This document shows positions 1 to 7,896 of a DNA stretch of 17,890 nt, piece by piece. Location: the NCBI GenBank assembly GCA_002482685.1, contig DLGL01000044.1, positions 1-17,890 on the forward strand, read 5' to 3'. The DNA comes from Bacteriovoracaceae bacterium UBA7695 (GTDB lineage: Bacteria > Bdellovibrionota > Bacteriovoracia > Bacteriovoracales > Bacteriovoracaceae). The translations under genes were made by a program, and so were the position numbers. The notes under the pieces were generated by a model, which made no database searches, was not told where the DNA came from, and was given only the letters and a program-made list of their open reading frames with translations. Within the stretch, counting starts at the first letter, position 1, and every line of letters starts with the position of its first letter.

Positions 1-219
1 ACAAAGCCTAACTGGTGGCTCAATGCCATCATTCTTAAAGACCGCGCGAGCCGCGATCAATGGTTAGAAACTTTAAATTCAAATGGTCTGATGTCTCGCC
101 CGGTTTGGGAGCTTATGACCGATCTTCCAATGTATAAAGAGTGTCCACATGATGGTTTAGAAAATGCGAGATCAATTGCAGACTGTCTGATTAACCTTCC
201 AAGTGGAGTGCCGACATGA
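1..219 (+). CDS. legC: LegC-type sugar-nucleotide aminotransferase, C-terminal fragment
   Basis: Reading frame 1 is open from the first base to a TGA at 217-219 and gives the last 72 residues of a protein whose start lies outside the window. It begins with NWWLNAIIL, contains SNGLMSRPVWELM, and ends in a segment resembling ARSIADxxINLPSGV. This is the typical C-terminus of DegT/DnrJ/EryC1/StrS PLP aminotransferases, closest to the LegC group. LegC transfers an amino group to C4 of the 4-keto-6-deoxy sugar nucleotide made by LegB, giving the 4-amino precursor of legionaminic acid. The PLP lysine is outside the window. The gene overlaps the following acetyltransferase by 4 nt (ATGA at 216-219), so the two are translationally coupled. 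Family assignment is firm; the LegC subgroup rests on the tail motif and the neighbours. Confidence 0.85.
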   Translation, partial: TKPNWWLNAIILKDRASRDQWLETLNSNGLMSRPVWELMTDLPMYKECPHDGLENARSIADCLINLPSGVPT

Positions 220-803
220 CTCCAATTATCATTTTAGGAAGTGGCGGGCATGCTTTGGCCTGTCTCGATGTCATTGATTCTACCAAGAAATTTAAAATCC
301 TTGGTTATGTAGACGCCGGAGAAGCCCAAAGCTGGGAGGGTTTAACAAGACTGGGAAGTGATAATGATCTTCCTAGTTTGATGAAAGACTGCTCGAATTT
401 TTTTATGGGAATTGGTCAGATTAAGAATGCCTCAGTTCGAAAAAATCTATCGGAAAAAATCAAGCAACTCAAAGGTGAATTCCCTTTTATCGTTTCGCCT
501 TTTGCAAATGTTTCCCCCCGTGCTCAGGTTCATGAAGGAACCATCATTATGCATCATGCTCATGTTGGTCCCGGTTCTCAGATTGGTTCATTTAATATTT
601 TAAATACTAAGTCTCTCATCGAACATGGTGTGAAGACTGGAAGCTTTGTCCATGTCTCAACCGCTGCTGTTGTTAATGGCGATGTGATAATTGGTGGTGA
701 TGCTTTTATTGGCAGCAATTCCGTTCTCTGCCATGGCATTGAAATTCCTTCCGGTGCTTTTGTTCAGGCCGGAGCGTTCATAGGGAGAAAGCATGTCTGG
801 TGA
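216..803 (+). CDS. legH: NeuD/PglD-family sugar O/N-acetyltransferase (LegH-like)
   Basis: This 195-residue protein has the two-part structure of PglD/NeuD acetyltransferases. An N-terminal Rossmann-like half begins with IIILGSGGHA (residues 4-12), and a left-handed beta-helix of hexapeptide repeats runs from about residue 95 to the end. The His of IEHGV (H137) sits where PglD has its catalytic base. In this setting the likely reaction is N-acetylation of the C4 amino group made by LegC, using acetyl-CoA in the cytoplasm, to give the 2,4-diacetamido sugar nucleotide. It overlaps legC by 4 nt and the downstream synthase gene by 11 nt. An alternative is a NeuD-type O-acetyltransferase of finished sialic acid. 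The position directly after LegC favours the N-acetyltransferase role. Confidence 0.85.
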   Translation: MTPIIILGSGGHALACLDVIDSTKKFKILGYVDAGEAQSWEGLTRLGSDNDLPSLMKDCSNFFMGIGQIKNASVRKNLSEKIKQLKGEFPFIVSPFANVSPRAQVHEGTIIMHHAHVGPGSQIGSFNILNTKSLIEHGVKTGSFVHVSTAAVVNGDVIIGGDAFIGSNSVLCHGIEIPSGAFVQAGAFIGRKHVW

Positions 804-1809
804 TAGTGTTCTCATCATTGCTGAAGCTGGTGTTAATCATAATGGTGATATGAATCTCGCCCGGGAACTTGTTCATGCGGCCGCAGAAGCGAAAGTTGAT
901 GCGGTTAAGTTTCAGACCTTTAAAGCAGAAAATTTAGTTAAGCGTGATACCGCTAAAGCTAGTTATCAGGTTGATCGTACCGGCAACTCTGAAGGCCAAT
1001 ATGAAATGCTTAAGCGTCTTGAGCTTTCATGGGAATCGCACCATGAACTAAAAAAACTGGCTAACTCTTTAGGCATCGAATTCATGTCCACACCTTTTGA
1101 TACGGTCTCGGCAGATTTCTTAAAAGAGCTTGGAGTTCCACGCTTTAAAATTCCTTCTGGAGAGATCACTAATTTTCCTTATCTTCGCCATATTGCTAAA
1201 TTAGGAATTCCCACGATCTTTTCAACGGGTATGTCAGATATGACTGATATTACCAATTGCCTAAATACATTACTTAAATATGGCCTCACCAGAGACCAAG
1301 TGACCATTCTCCACTGTAATACAGAATACCCAACTCCTTTTGGAGATGTTCACTTAAGAGCAATGGATACCATTAAGGATACTTTTAAAGTTCCGGTTGG
1401 ATATTCGGATCACACCATTGGGATTGAAGTTTCACTGGCCGCGGTTGCCTTAGGGGCGAAGGTTATAGAGAAGCACTACACTCTTGATCGTAATCTTCCA
1501 GGACCTGATCACATGGCCTCTCTTGAACCACGTGAGCTGATTGAGATGGTTAAAGGGATCAGAAATATTTCTGCGTCCCTTGGTCAGGCAACTAAAGCGA
1601 TCTCTCCTTCTGAAGGGAAGAATCGCAATGCTGCACGTAAGAGTATAGTGGCTGCTAAATCTATTAAGAAAGGTGAACTTTTTTCTGATGATAACTTAAC
1701 TACTAAGCGTCCAGGCACCGGACTTAGTCCCATGCTATGGGAAGAAATCGTTGGAAAAGTTTCTGACCGTGATTACGGTCCGGAAGACTTGATTGAGAAT
1801 TCAAAATGA
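793..1809 (+). CDS. neuB: N-acetylneuraminate/legionaminate synthase (NeuB family)
   Basis: This 338-residue protein is a full-length NeuB-family synthase. It condenses a 6-carbon diacetamido sugar (2,4-diacetamido-2,4,6-trideoxymannose for legionaminic acid, ManNAc for sialic acid) with phosphoenolpyruvate. The TIM-barrel domain starts with IIAEAGVNHNGD (about residues 8-19) and includes VKFQTF, STPFD, KIPSGE, FSTGMSD, LHCNTEYP and GYSDHT. A SAF/antifreeze-like domain follows (about 280-338, from ARKSIVAAKSI). The start is supported by an AGGGAGAAA tract at 782-790. It lies inside the end of the acetyltransferase gene and overlaps the epimerase gene by 4 nt. The family is certain. The choice of legionaminate over sialate rests on the neighbouring LegC and Ptm genes. 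It corresponds to LegI/PtmC of C. jejuni. Confidence 0.93.
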   Translation: MSGDSVLIIAEAGVNHNGDMNLARELVHAAAEAKVDAVKFQTFKAENLVKRDTAKASYQVDRTGNSEGQYEMLKRLELSWESHHELKKLANSLGIEFMSTPFDTVSADFLKELGVPRFKIPSGEITNFPYLRHIAKLGIPTIFSTGMSDMTDITNCLNTLLKYGLTRDQVTILHCNTEYPTPFGDVHLRAMDTIKDTFKVPVGYSDHTIGIEVSLAAVALGAKVIEKHYTLDRNLPGPDHMASLEPRELIEMVKGIRNISASLGQATKAISPSEGKNRNAARKSIVAAKSIKKGELFSDDNLTTKRPGTGLSPMLWEEIVGKVSDRDYGPEDLIENSK

Positions 1810-2960
1810 ATTTAAAGCGCAAGGTCATGGTGGTGTCAGGTACAAGGGCCGATTACGGTCTTCTAAAAACTATCATTACAGAAATTGCAGGTCATAAAGA
1901 CTTGGAGCTTAAGCTCGTAGTAACTGGATCTCATTTATCAAGTGAGCATGGGAATACCGTCACTGAAATTGAAGCCGATGGTTTTCCTATAGCCTATAAG
2001 CTGCCTATTTTAAAATCTAAGCTGGATTCAAGAAGTGTAGTTGATTCGCTTGGAGATTTGCTTAAATCATTTAACGAAGTCCTTACTTGTGACAGACCTG
2101 ATATTGTTTTACTTATTGGTGACAGATATGAAGCGTTTGGTGCGGCTACAGCATGCCTCCTTCACAACCTGCCCATTGCTCATGTGCATGGGGGTGAGTT
2201 GACCTTTGGGGCAGTAGACGATGCTTTCAGGCATTCCATGACTAAAATGTCATGGTGGCATTTTACAACTGCAGAAGAGTATCGTCAGCGAGTGATTCGT
2301 TTAGGTGAAGCTCCGGAGCGTGTTTATAATTTTGGTGCACCTGTGCTGGATGCGCTAGAGAATTTAGATGTACCTAAAGAAGAGCTAGAAGTTTTCTTAG
2401 GAATTAAACTGATCTCGCCGGTAGTCCTGGCTACCTTTCATCCTGAAACGCTTAATCCTGGTAAGGTTCAGGAGCAAATGGATGTTTTATGGGAAGGGCT
2501 TAAAGCTTCTAAACCAGGGACTGTTGTTTTCACTAAGGCCAATGCGGATGCAGAAGGGCATCTAGTGAATGAGTTTTTAGAAAAGAAAATTAAAGAACTT
2601 CCAAACTCTGTTTTGGTTTCCTCGTTAGGTCAGCGGCGTTACTTAGGGCTGATGAAGCTAGCAGATGTAGGGTTTGGCAATTCATCTAGTCTTGTTATTG
2701 AGTTTCCGATTGTGGGCACTCCTGCGGTTAACGTTGGCAGAAGGCAGGAGGGTAGAGTCCGGGCCAAATCAGTTTTGGATGTTGATTTTAGCGCCGAAGC
2801 TATAGCTTCCGCTATCAAGACATCCATTTCAATTGAGTTTAAACAAAAAATAAAAGCCGAGTCACATCCATTTGGTCAGCCTGGAGTTGCTCGACGAATT
2901 GTGGACACTTTGGCAACAATCGATATTCCTAAAATATTAGTGAAAGGTTTTTATGAATAA
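1806..2960 (+). CDS. neuC: Hydrolysing NDP-sugar 2-epimerase (NeuC/LegG family)
   Basis: This 384-residue protein belongs to the hydrolysing UDP-GlcNAc 2-epimerase family, which has a GT-B-like fold. It inverts C2 of a nucleotide-linked diacetamido sugar and releases the free manno sugar used by NeuB. Visible signatures are VSGTRADYGLLK near the N-terminus, IGDRYEAFGAA, AHVHGGE, TFHPETLN in the nucleotide-binding half, and GNSSSLVIEFP followed by VGRRQEGR near the C-terminus. Its length is normal for the family. In C. jejuni the LegG/PtmD homologue acts on a GDP-linked substrate, and the adjacent ptmE suggests the same here, though the sequence alone does not tell GDP from UDP. It overlaps neuB by 4 nt (ATGA) and ptmE by 8 nt. 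Confidence 0.92.
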   Translation: MNLKRKVMVVSGTRADYGLLKTIITEIAGHKDLELKLVVTGSHLSSEHGNTVTEIEADGFPIAYKLPILKSKLDSRSVVDSLGDLLKSFNEVLTCDRPDIVLLIGDRYEAFGAATACLLHNLPIAHVHGGELTFGAVDDAFRHSMTKMSWWHFTTAEEYRQRVIRLGEAPERVYNFGAPVLDALENLDVPKEELEVFLGIKLISPVVLATFHPETLNPGKVQEQMDVLWEGLKASKPGTVVFTKANADAEGHLVNEFLEKKIKELPNSVLVSSLGQRRYLGLMKLADVGFGNSSSLVIEFPIVGTPAVNVGRRQEGRVRAKSVLDVDFSAEAIASAIKTSISIEFKQKIKAESHPFGQPGVARRIVDTLATIDIPKILVKGFYE

Positions 2961-3999
2961 CTGGAAACGAATCGTAGTTTGTCAGAACATGAGCATCCTT
3001 GATGCAATGAAAATCATAGACAGTGCTGGGACTCAGTTCGTCATGGTTCTTGGAGAAGATGACACACTTGAGGGTGTTGTTACAGATGGTGATGTGAGAA
3101 GAGGGATTTTGCGTGATTTGCCTTTATCGAGTCCCGTGAAAATCATTATGAATACTCAGCCTCGCTGCCTGCCTAACGATATTTCCCGCACTGAGATTTC
3201 AGAATTTTTGCATAAAAACAGGATCAGCCATGTACCCTTAATCGATAAAGACAGAAGAGTTACAGGAGTTGTGAGTTACGATGAAAGAGTAGGTATCACC
3301 GGCCATTCAAGCACCGCTGTCCTCATGGTCGGTGGTCTTGGCAGTCGTTTAGGTGAGCTGACCAGCAATTGCCCAAAACCAATGCTACCTATTGGAGGAA
3401 AGCCAGTTCTTCAGATACTCGTTGAGAATTTGAAAGAGCACGGTTTTACTGATTTTGTTTTTTGTGTGAACTATCGTGCTGAAATGATCCAAGCTCATTT
3501 TGGAGATGGGTCTGCAATGGGTATCAGAGTCAGGTATGTTGAGGAACCGAAAAGAATGGGAACTGCTGGAGCTCTTGGTTTAATTCCTGAAGATGTTAGC
3601 AGTCCACTCCTGGTTATGAATGGAGATATTGTAACGAAAGTTAACTTCGCTAAACTGATGGAATTTCATTCTGAGAGTCAAGCCTTGGCAACTATGGCCG
3701 TTCGTAAATATGATTTCCAAATCCCTTTTGGAGTAGTGAAAACAGAAGAAGGAAGAATAACGGGCATTGACGAAAAACCAGTTCATAGTTTCATGGTGAG
3801 TGCCGGCATATATGTTGTAGAAAAAGAAAGCATCAAGCTTATTCCTGAAAACGAATTCTTTGATATGCCTCACTTCTTTGAATCCATGATGAAAGATAAT
3901 AAATTGACTCAGGCATTTCCAATTCATGAATATTGGCTCGATATAGGTAGAGAGGATGATCTTATCCGCGCCCAAAGAGAATTTTCGGAAGACGGCTAA
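2953..3999 (+). CDS. ptmE: CBS-domain sugar-1-phosphate nucleotidyltransferase (PtmE-like)
   Basis: This 348-residue protein joins two CBS motifs (about residues 5-58 and 65-118) to a nucleotidyltransferase domain (122 to about 340). The second domain has the GGLGSRLxxxTxxxPKPMLP signature at 127-146, then GGKPVLQ, and an NGDI metal-binding segment. The same architecture is found in C. jejuni PtmE, described as a glucosamine-1-phosphate guanylyltransferase that supplies the GDP-linked start of the legionaminate pathway. The CBS pair could bind a nucleotide and regulate the enzyme; that is inference. An AAAGG tract at 2943-2947 precedes the ATG, and the start lies inside the end of neuC (8-nt overlap). 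A two-base gap leads to ptmF. GTP specificity is taken from the homologue and is not visible in the sequence. Confidence 0.87.
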   Translation: MNNWKRIVVCQNMSILDAMKIIDSAGTQFVMVLGEDDTLEGVVTDGDVRRGILRDLPLSSPVKIIMNTQPRCLPNDISRTEISEFLHKNRISHVPLIDKDRRVTGVVSYDERVGITGHSSTAVLMVGGLGSRLGELTSNCPKPMLPIGGKPVLQILVENLKEHGFTDFVFCVNYRAEMIQAHFGDGSAMGIRVRYVEEPKRMGTAGALGLIPEDVSSPLLVMNGDIVTKVNFAKLMEFHSESQALATMAVRKYDFQIPFGVVKTEEGRITGIDEKPVHSFMVSAGIYVVEKESIKLIPENEFFDMPHFFESMMKDNKLTQAFPIHEYWLDIGREDDLIRAQREFSEDG

Positions 4000-4001
4000 T
4001 A

Positions 4002-4886
4002 ATGAAAGTACTTATTGTGGGCATGGGGTCCATAGGAAAAAGACACTTTGATAACTTTAAAAGCCTCGGTTGTGAGGTGGCGGTCCTTAGTCGCCGTGAA
4101 TTAGAGAGATACACCGTTTTTCAAAGTATGGAGAAAGCCGTTGAAGGTTTTAAACCATCCCATGTGGTTGTCTCCAACGAAACAGCAGAACATGGAAAAA
4201 CACTTCTGGAAGCCTTAAGCTTTTCAGAAATCAAAAATATTCTAGTTGAGAAGCCTTTATACTCAGACCTTCCTTCTACAACTCCCGCTCGCTCTGAGAT
4301 TGTATCCGTTGCTTATAATCTTCGATTTCATCCTATGGTTTCTGAGCTGAAAGAAATTCTCAAAGACCAAAGGATTATTAACTGGCATTCCTATGTCGGT
4401 CAGTATCTTCCTACTTGGAGACCAGGTCGGGACTATAAAGATATTTACTCATCCAGCCGTGCGGCCGGTGGTGGGGCCCTCAGAGATTTAAGCCATGAGC
4501 TTGATCTTTTTGCCTTTTTCGGTGGAGAGCTTAATTTGAAATCTGCTACAGGTGGACACTTTTCAAATTTAGAAACTGATGCTGACGATACATACTCACT
4601 TCTGCTTTCAGGTTCGCAGTGTCCTCATGGAAATATCCATATGAATTGTCTCGACCGTTTGGTTCAAAGATATATTACGGTCACCACTAATGAGCACACT
4701 TATCATGTGGATCTGATTCAAGGGAAATGGCGGGATAGTCAGGGAGAAAGTCTGAGGACTTTTGACCGCAATCAGTCCTACCTTGATATGTCTAAAGCAT
4801 TTTTGGAAAACGATCCAAGGCTCTGTTCATTTAAAGAAGGCTGGATGATCAACTCTATTATTCAAAAGGCTGAGGCTTACTCATGA
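4002..4886 (+). CDS. ptmF: Gfo/Idh/MocA-family oxidoreductase (PtmF-like)
   Basis: This 294-residue NAD(P)-dependent oxidoreductase has an N-terminal Rossmann nucleotide-binding motif, GMGSIG (residues 7-12), the family's EKP motif (83-85), and GGGALRDLSHELD (156-168) at the active-site helix. Gfo/Idh/MocA enzymes oxidise or reduce sugar hydroxyls. The fourth position in a neuB-neuC-ptmE-ptmF-ptmB-ptmA run matches the C. jejuni locus, where ptmF is needed for legionaminic acid on flagellin. Its exact reaction is less well defined than those of the Leg enzymes; a role with PtmA in the early glucosamine steps is possible. At 294 residues it is short for the family (often 330-390), so the C-terminal domain is compact. 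It overlaps ptmB by 4 nt. Confidence 0.83.
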   Translation: MKVLIVGMGSIGKRHFDNFKSLGCEVAVLSRRELERYTVFQSMEKAVEGFKPSHVVVSNETAEHGKTLLEALSFSEIKNILVEKPLYSDLPSTTPARSEIVSVAYNLRFHPMVSELKEILKDQRIINWHSYVGQYLPTWRPGRDYKDIYSSSRAAGGGALRDLSHELDLFAFFGGELNLKSATGGHFSNLETDADDTYSLLLSGSQCPHGNIHMNCLDRLVQRYITVTTNEHTYHVDLIQGKWRDSQGESLRTFDRNQSYLDMSKAFLENDPRLCSFKEGWMINSIIQKAEAYS

Positions 4887-5581
4887 AAACCATTGTTTCA
4901 GTTTGTGCCAGAGGTGGATCCAAAGGCGTTAAAGGTAAGAATGTACGAGCTATGCTGGGACTTCCCTTAATCGTCTACACTTTGAGACAGGCTAAAGAGT
5001 CTGGTCTCTTTGATGCCTTTGCTGTGAGTTCGGATTCAGATGAGATTTTGGCGATAGCTGAAAAAGAAGGCTTTCTTACAATTAAAAGACCAGAAGAGCT
5101 GGCGACTGATACAGCAGCCAAAATTCCGGTTATTCGTCATTGTTTAGAGACAGCTGAAAAGCAGTTGAATACTCAGTTCGATTATTGCCTGGATCTGGAT
5201 TGCACTTCTCCTCTGAGAAGCATTGAAGATATCAAGGCTTGTCTTGAGCTTCTTAAAAATGAAAACACTCCCAACGTTATTACCGCTATGCCTGCACGGC
5301 GCTCTCCATATTTTAATCTGATTGAGAAATCTGCGGATGGAGAAGTAGGTCTGGCCAAGAAATTAGAAGGTCAGATTGTCCGCCGTCAGGACGCTCCGGA
5401 ATGCTTTGATATGAATGCTTCCATCTACGGTTGGAAGAGAGAAGTACTCATGAGTGAAAATAAATTATTTCTCAAAGGAACTGCTTTGCACGTGATGGCA
5501 GAAGAAAGGTCCATTGATATTGATTCAGAACTGGATTTTGAAATTGTTCAAATGATTTTGTCTAAAAGGTTAAATGCATGA
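4883..5581 (+). CDS. legF: CMP-nonulosonate (legionaminate) cytidylyltransferase, NeuA/PtmB/LegF family
   Basis: This 232-residue protein activates the finished nonulosonic acid with CTP to the CMP-sugar used by transferases. The N-terminus carries the NeuA signature CARGGSKGVKGKN (residues 8-20). SSDSDEI and LDCTSPLRS follow, then RRQDAPECFDMNASIY, a segment typical of the CMP-legionaminate/CMP-sialate synthetases. Its length is normal for a single-domain NeuA without an esterase extension. A TGAGG tract at 4871-4875 lies 7 nt before the ATG. It overlaps ptmF and ptmA by 4 nt each. The family is certain. Legionaminate as the substrate is inferred from the surrounding genes. Confidence 0.92.
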   Translation: MKTIVSVCARGGSKGVKGKNVRAMLGLPLIVYTLRQAKESGLFDAFAVSSDSDEILAIAEKEGFLTIKRPEELATDTAAKIPVIRHCLETAEKQLNTQFDYCLDLDCTSPLRSIEDIKACLELLKNENTPNVITAMPARRSPYFNLIEKSADGEVGLAKKLEGQIVRRQDAPECFDMNASIYGWKREVLMSENKLFLKGTALHVMAEERSIDIDSELDFEIVQMILSKRLNA

Positions 5582-6393
5582 GTGGAATCACTTTTTCTTT
5601 GAAAGGCAAAAATGCCGTTATCACCGGTGCTACCGGAATTTTAGGAGCCAAGTTCTCTCATTCTTTAGCTGCTCAGGGAGCGAATGTCGCTTTACTCGAT
5701 TTGGACTCAGAGAAATTAGAAGTTCTTGCAAAAGAGCTTGAGGCTACTTACGGAGTAAAAGCTCTTGGTTTAAAATGCGATATAACAGATCCAGCATCCG
5801 TGAAAGCCTGCGTGGATGCAATTGATAAAACATTCAATGGAATTCATATTCTTCATAACAATGCTGCCAGTAAGGGAAAAAATCTGGATGATTTTTTTCA
5901 ACCTTTTGAAACCTTCAAGCTCGAAACATGGAAAGACATCATGTCGGTTAATGTGGATGGGATGTTTCTCATGGCGCAGGCCGTAGGGTCGAAGATGATT
6001 GAGAGAAATATCAAGGGCTCCATTATCCAAACTGCTTCCATTTACGGAGTGGTAGCTCCTGATCAAAGAATTTACGAAGGCTCATTTTATATGGACCGTA
6101 AAATCAGCTCCCCGGCGGTGTACTCTGCCTCAAAAGCGGCGGTGGTGGGACTTACGAAATATCTTGCTTCTTATTGGGGAGAGAAAGGAATCCGTGTGAA
6201 TACGCTCACTCCGGGAGGAGTGGAGAGTGGTCAGAACGATGTGTTCCGAAATAAATATAGTGCCCGCATTCCTTTGGGAAGAATGGCCCAAGCCGACGAA
6301 CTTTGTGGAGCATTGATCTATCTGGCTTCAGATGCTTCAACTTATGTCACCGGCCAGAATATTATTATCGATGGAGGGCTTACAGCATGGTAA
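5578..6393 (+). CDS. ptmA: Short-chain dehydrogenase/reductase (PtmA-like)
   Basis: This 271-residue classical SDR has a nucleotide-binding TGATGILG motif (residues 16-23), a CDITD segment, HNNAAS, a catalytic Ser near residue 154 (TASIYG) and the YSASK pair (Y182, K186). The C-terminal half has VNTLTPGGV and IIIDGG, as usual for the fold. The stretch between the catalytic Ser and Tyr is about 28 residues, longer than in most SDRs, and contains APDQRIYEG. That looks like a PtmA subgroup feature. In C. jejuni ptmA is part of the legionaminate genes. Its reaction is not defined by sequence; an oxidoreduction on an early sugar phosphate or on the nonulosonate is possible. Its stop overlaps the next start region (ATG at 6387, TAA at 6391-6393). 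Confidence 0.85.
   Translation: MSGITFSLKGKNAVITGATGILGAKFSHSLAAQGANVALLDLDSEKLEVLAKELEATYGVKALGLKCDITDPASVKACVDAIDKTFNGIHILHNNAASKGKNLDDFFQPFETFKLETWKDIMSVNVDGMFLMAQAVGSKMIERNIKGSIIQTASIYGVVAPDQRIYEGSFYMDRKISSPAVYSASKAAVVGLTKYLASYWGEKGIRVNTLTPGGVESGQNDVFRNKYSARIPLGRMAQADELCGALIYLASDASTYVTGQNIIIDGGLTAW
6373..6378 (+). promoter_or_regulatory. Ribosome binding site setting the start of the first HisF homologue
   Basis: GGAGGG lies 8 nt before the ATG at 6387, ideal spacing. The open frame extends upstream to 6303 inside ptmA, and a second ATG at 6393 would be 14 nt away, so this site favours 6387. Confidence 0.6.
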
Positions 6394-7250
6394 TGCCAAA
6401 AATTCGGGTCATTCCCCGGTTAGATATTAAAGGTCCCAATTTAGTGAAGGGAATTCACCTTGAGGGCCTGCGTGTTCTGGGTGATCCCGCGGCCTATGCC
6501 CGTCACTATTATCAGGAAGGCGCGGACGAACTTTTTTACATGGATGTGGTGGCAAGCTTATTTGAGCGAAACAGCCTCTCGGACATTATTGAGAAGACCG
6601 CCCGGGAGATTTTTATTCCTCTAACGGTTGGTGGCGGAATCCGCACCGTTGAAGATATTAAAAAGGTTCTTCGTGCCGGAGCAGATAAAGTTTGCGTGAA
6701 CACCGGGGCTATTAAAAATCCGGCTTTCATCAAACACGCGGCTGAGCTTTTCGGATCGTCAACGATCGTGGCAGCTATAGAATGTATAAAACAGCCTGAC
6801 GGAAGGTATTTTGCCTTTATCGACAACGGACGGGAAGAAACAGGTTTAGAAGTTGTTGTCTGGGCCCAAAAGCTCCAGGAGCTTGGGGTGGGCGAAATCG
6901 TTGTCACTTCGGTTGACCGTGAAGGTACGGGCGAAGGAATTGATGCTCAGTTAATTCAATCTATCGCAAGTGCAGTCAATGTTCCTGTTATTGCTCATGG
7001 AGGAATTGGAAAACCCCAGGACGCCGTTGAAGCAGTTAAGGCGGGAGCTTCTGCGGTTGCGGTGGCTTCAGTTCTTCATTATGAAGCCCTTATGAATGGC
7101 AAGGTGGGAAGAGAAGCTTCGAAAATTGAAGGGAATACCCGTTTCCTTCAGGAAAATAGAAATTACAAAAAAATTACGCCTTGTGGCCTAAACGATTTGA
7201 AGCAAACACTTCAGTCATCAGGCTTTCAAGTGAGAGAGATATACTCATGA
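6387..7250 (+). CDS. hisF: HisF-family protein, ammonia-channel subunit of sugar amidination cassette A
   Basis: This 287-residue (beta/alpha)8 barrel is homologous to imidazole glycerol phosphate synthase subunit HisF. Compared with my recollection of Thermotoga HisF, the catalytic Asp11 is kept (D13, RLDIK), but the second catalytic Asp130 is Glu (E132, AIECIK) and Asp176 is Glu (E179, VDREGT). The ammonia-gate residues Arg5, Glu46, Lys99 and Glu167 are all kept (R7, E48, K101, E170). It also has about 25-30 extra residues (roughly 237-262) before the last helix. It is next to a HisH homologue and a sugar amidotransferase. It therefore most likely passes glutamine-derived ammonia to the amidotransferase, as proposed for Pseudomonas HisF2 with WbpG, rather than making histidine. 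Annotation as plain HisF would mislead. It overlaps the HisH homologue by 4 nt. Confidence 0.88.
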   Translation: MVMPKIRVIPRLDIKGPNLVKGIHLEGLRVLGDPAAYARHYYQEGADELFYMDVVASLFERNSLSDIIEKTAREIFIPLTVGGGIRTVEDIKKVLRAGADKVCVNTGAIKNPAFIKHAAELFGSSTIVAAIECIKQPDGRYFAFIDNGREETGLEVVVWAQKLQELGVGEIVVTSVDREGTGEGIDAQLIQSIASAVNVPVIAHGGIGKPQDAVEAVKAGASAVAVASVLHYEALMNGKVGREASKIEGNTRFLQENRNYKKITPCGLNDLKQTLQSSGFQVREIYS

Positions 7251-7885
7251 AAAATGTTGTTATTCTTGATTATGGATTAGGAAACTTGTTCAGTGTTCTC
7301 CAAGCTTTTAAGGAAATAGGGGTAAATGCAGAGTTGACTGATGATCCGGAAAAGCTTGCATTAGCTGATGCTGCGATTCTCCCGGGCGTTGGCGCTTTTG
7401 GTCATGCGATGAAAGAGCTAGAGTCAAAGAAAATTATTGAGCCCCTTTTGGCTTTTGCTAAAAGTGGCAAACCACTTCTGGGAATTTGCCTCGGCATGCA
7501 GCTTCTTATGGATAAAAGTGAAGAATTTGGAGAGCATCTAGGGCTTGGTCTTATCCAGGGTTCTGTAAAGAAATTTCCAATGGAATATAATCACCAAAAA
7601 GTTCGCGTGCCTCATATGGGTTGGAGCTCAATCCATTCCTCAATCAAAAAACATCCATCTATGGTGGATGTAAAAGACGGCACTGACGTTTATTTCGTTC
7701 ATAGTTATTATGTAGAGCTGGCCCAACCCGAGGTTAACCAGCTCACTTGGTCTGAATATGCAGGATTTCGCTACACGTCTTCCCTCGTTAATGGGAATAT
7801 ATGGGCTTATCAGTTTCATCCAGAAAAGAGCGGCAAAGCGGGTCTTCAGCTCTATAAAAATTGGGCCCAACATTTTCAGCTTTAG
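7247..7885 (+). CDS. hisH: HisH-family glutamine amidotransferase, cassette A
   Basis: This 212-residue class I glutaminase is related to HisH. The start at 7247 overlaps the stop of the HisF homologue (ATGA at 7247-7250) and begins with KNVVILDYGLGN, the usual HisH N-terminus; the longer open frame from 7181 lies inside the upstream gene. The catalytic triad is intact: Cys81 in GICLGMQL, and His191 and Glu193 in QFHPEKS. The oxyanion strand PGVG (46-49) is intact too. Enzymes of this type hydrolyse glutamine and send ammonia into the partner HisF barrel. Here the ammonia is expected to serve the sugar amidotransferase encoded 11 nt downstream. Confidence 0.9.
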   Translation: MKNVVILDYGLGNLFSVLQAFKEIGVNAELTDDPEKLALADAAILPGVGAFGHAMKELESKKIIEPLLAFAKSGKPLLGICLGMQLLMDKSEEFGEHLGLGLIQGSVKKFPMEYNHQKVRVPHMGWSSIHSSIKKHPSMVDVKDGTDVYFVHSYYVELAQPEVNQLTWSEYAGFRYTSSLVNGNIWAYQFHPEKSGKAGLQLYKNWAQHFQL

Positions 7886-7890
7886 GAGAG
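7884..7890 (+). promoter_or_regulatory. Ribosome binding site of the cassette A amidotransferase
   Basis: AGGAGAG lies 6 nt before the ATG at 7897 and overlaps the stop codon of the HisH homologue. It supports 7897 over the upstream ATG at 7861, which falls inside the previous gene and lacks family sequence. Confidence 0.6.
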
Positions 7891-7896
7891 TTTAGA

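Noticed and set aside
3580..3975. 131-codon minus-strand open frame inside ptmE
   Set aside because: It is antisense to a strongly conserved nucleotidyltransferase domain and resembles no protein I recognise.
7861..7896. Longer N-terminus for the cassette A amidotransferase
   Set aside because: The extra codons lie within the previous gene, show no family similarity, and a good ribosome binding site precedes 7897.
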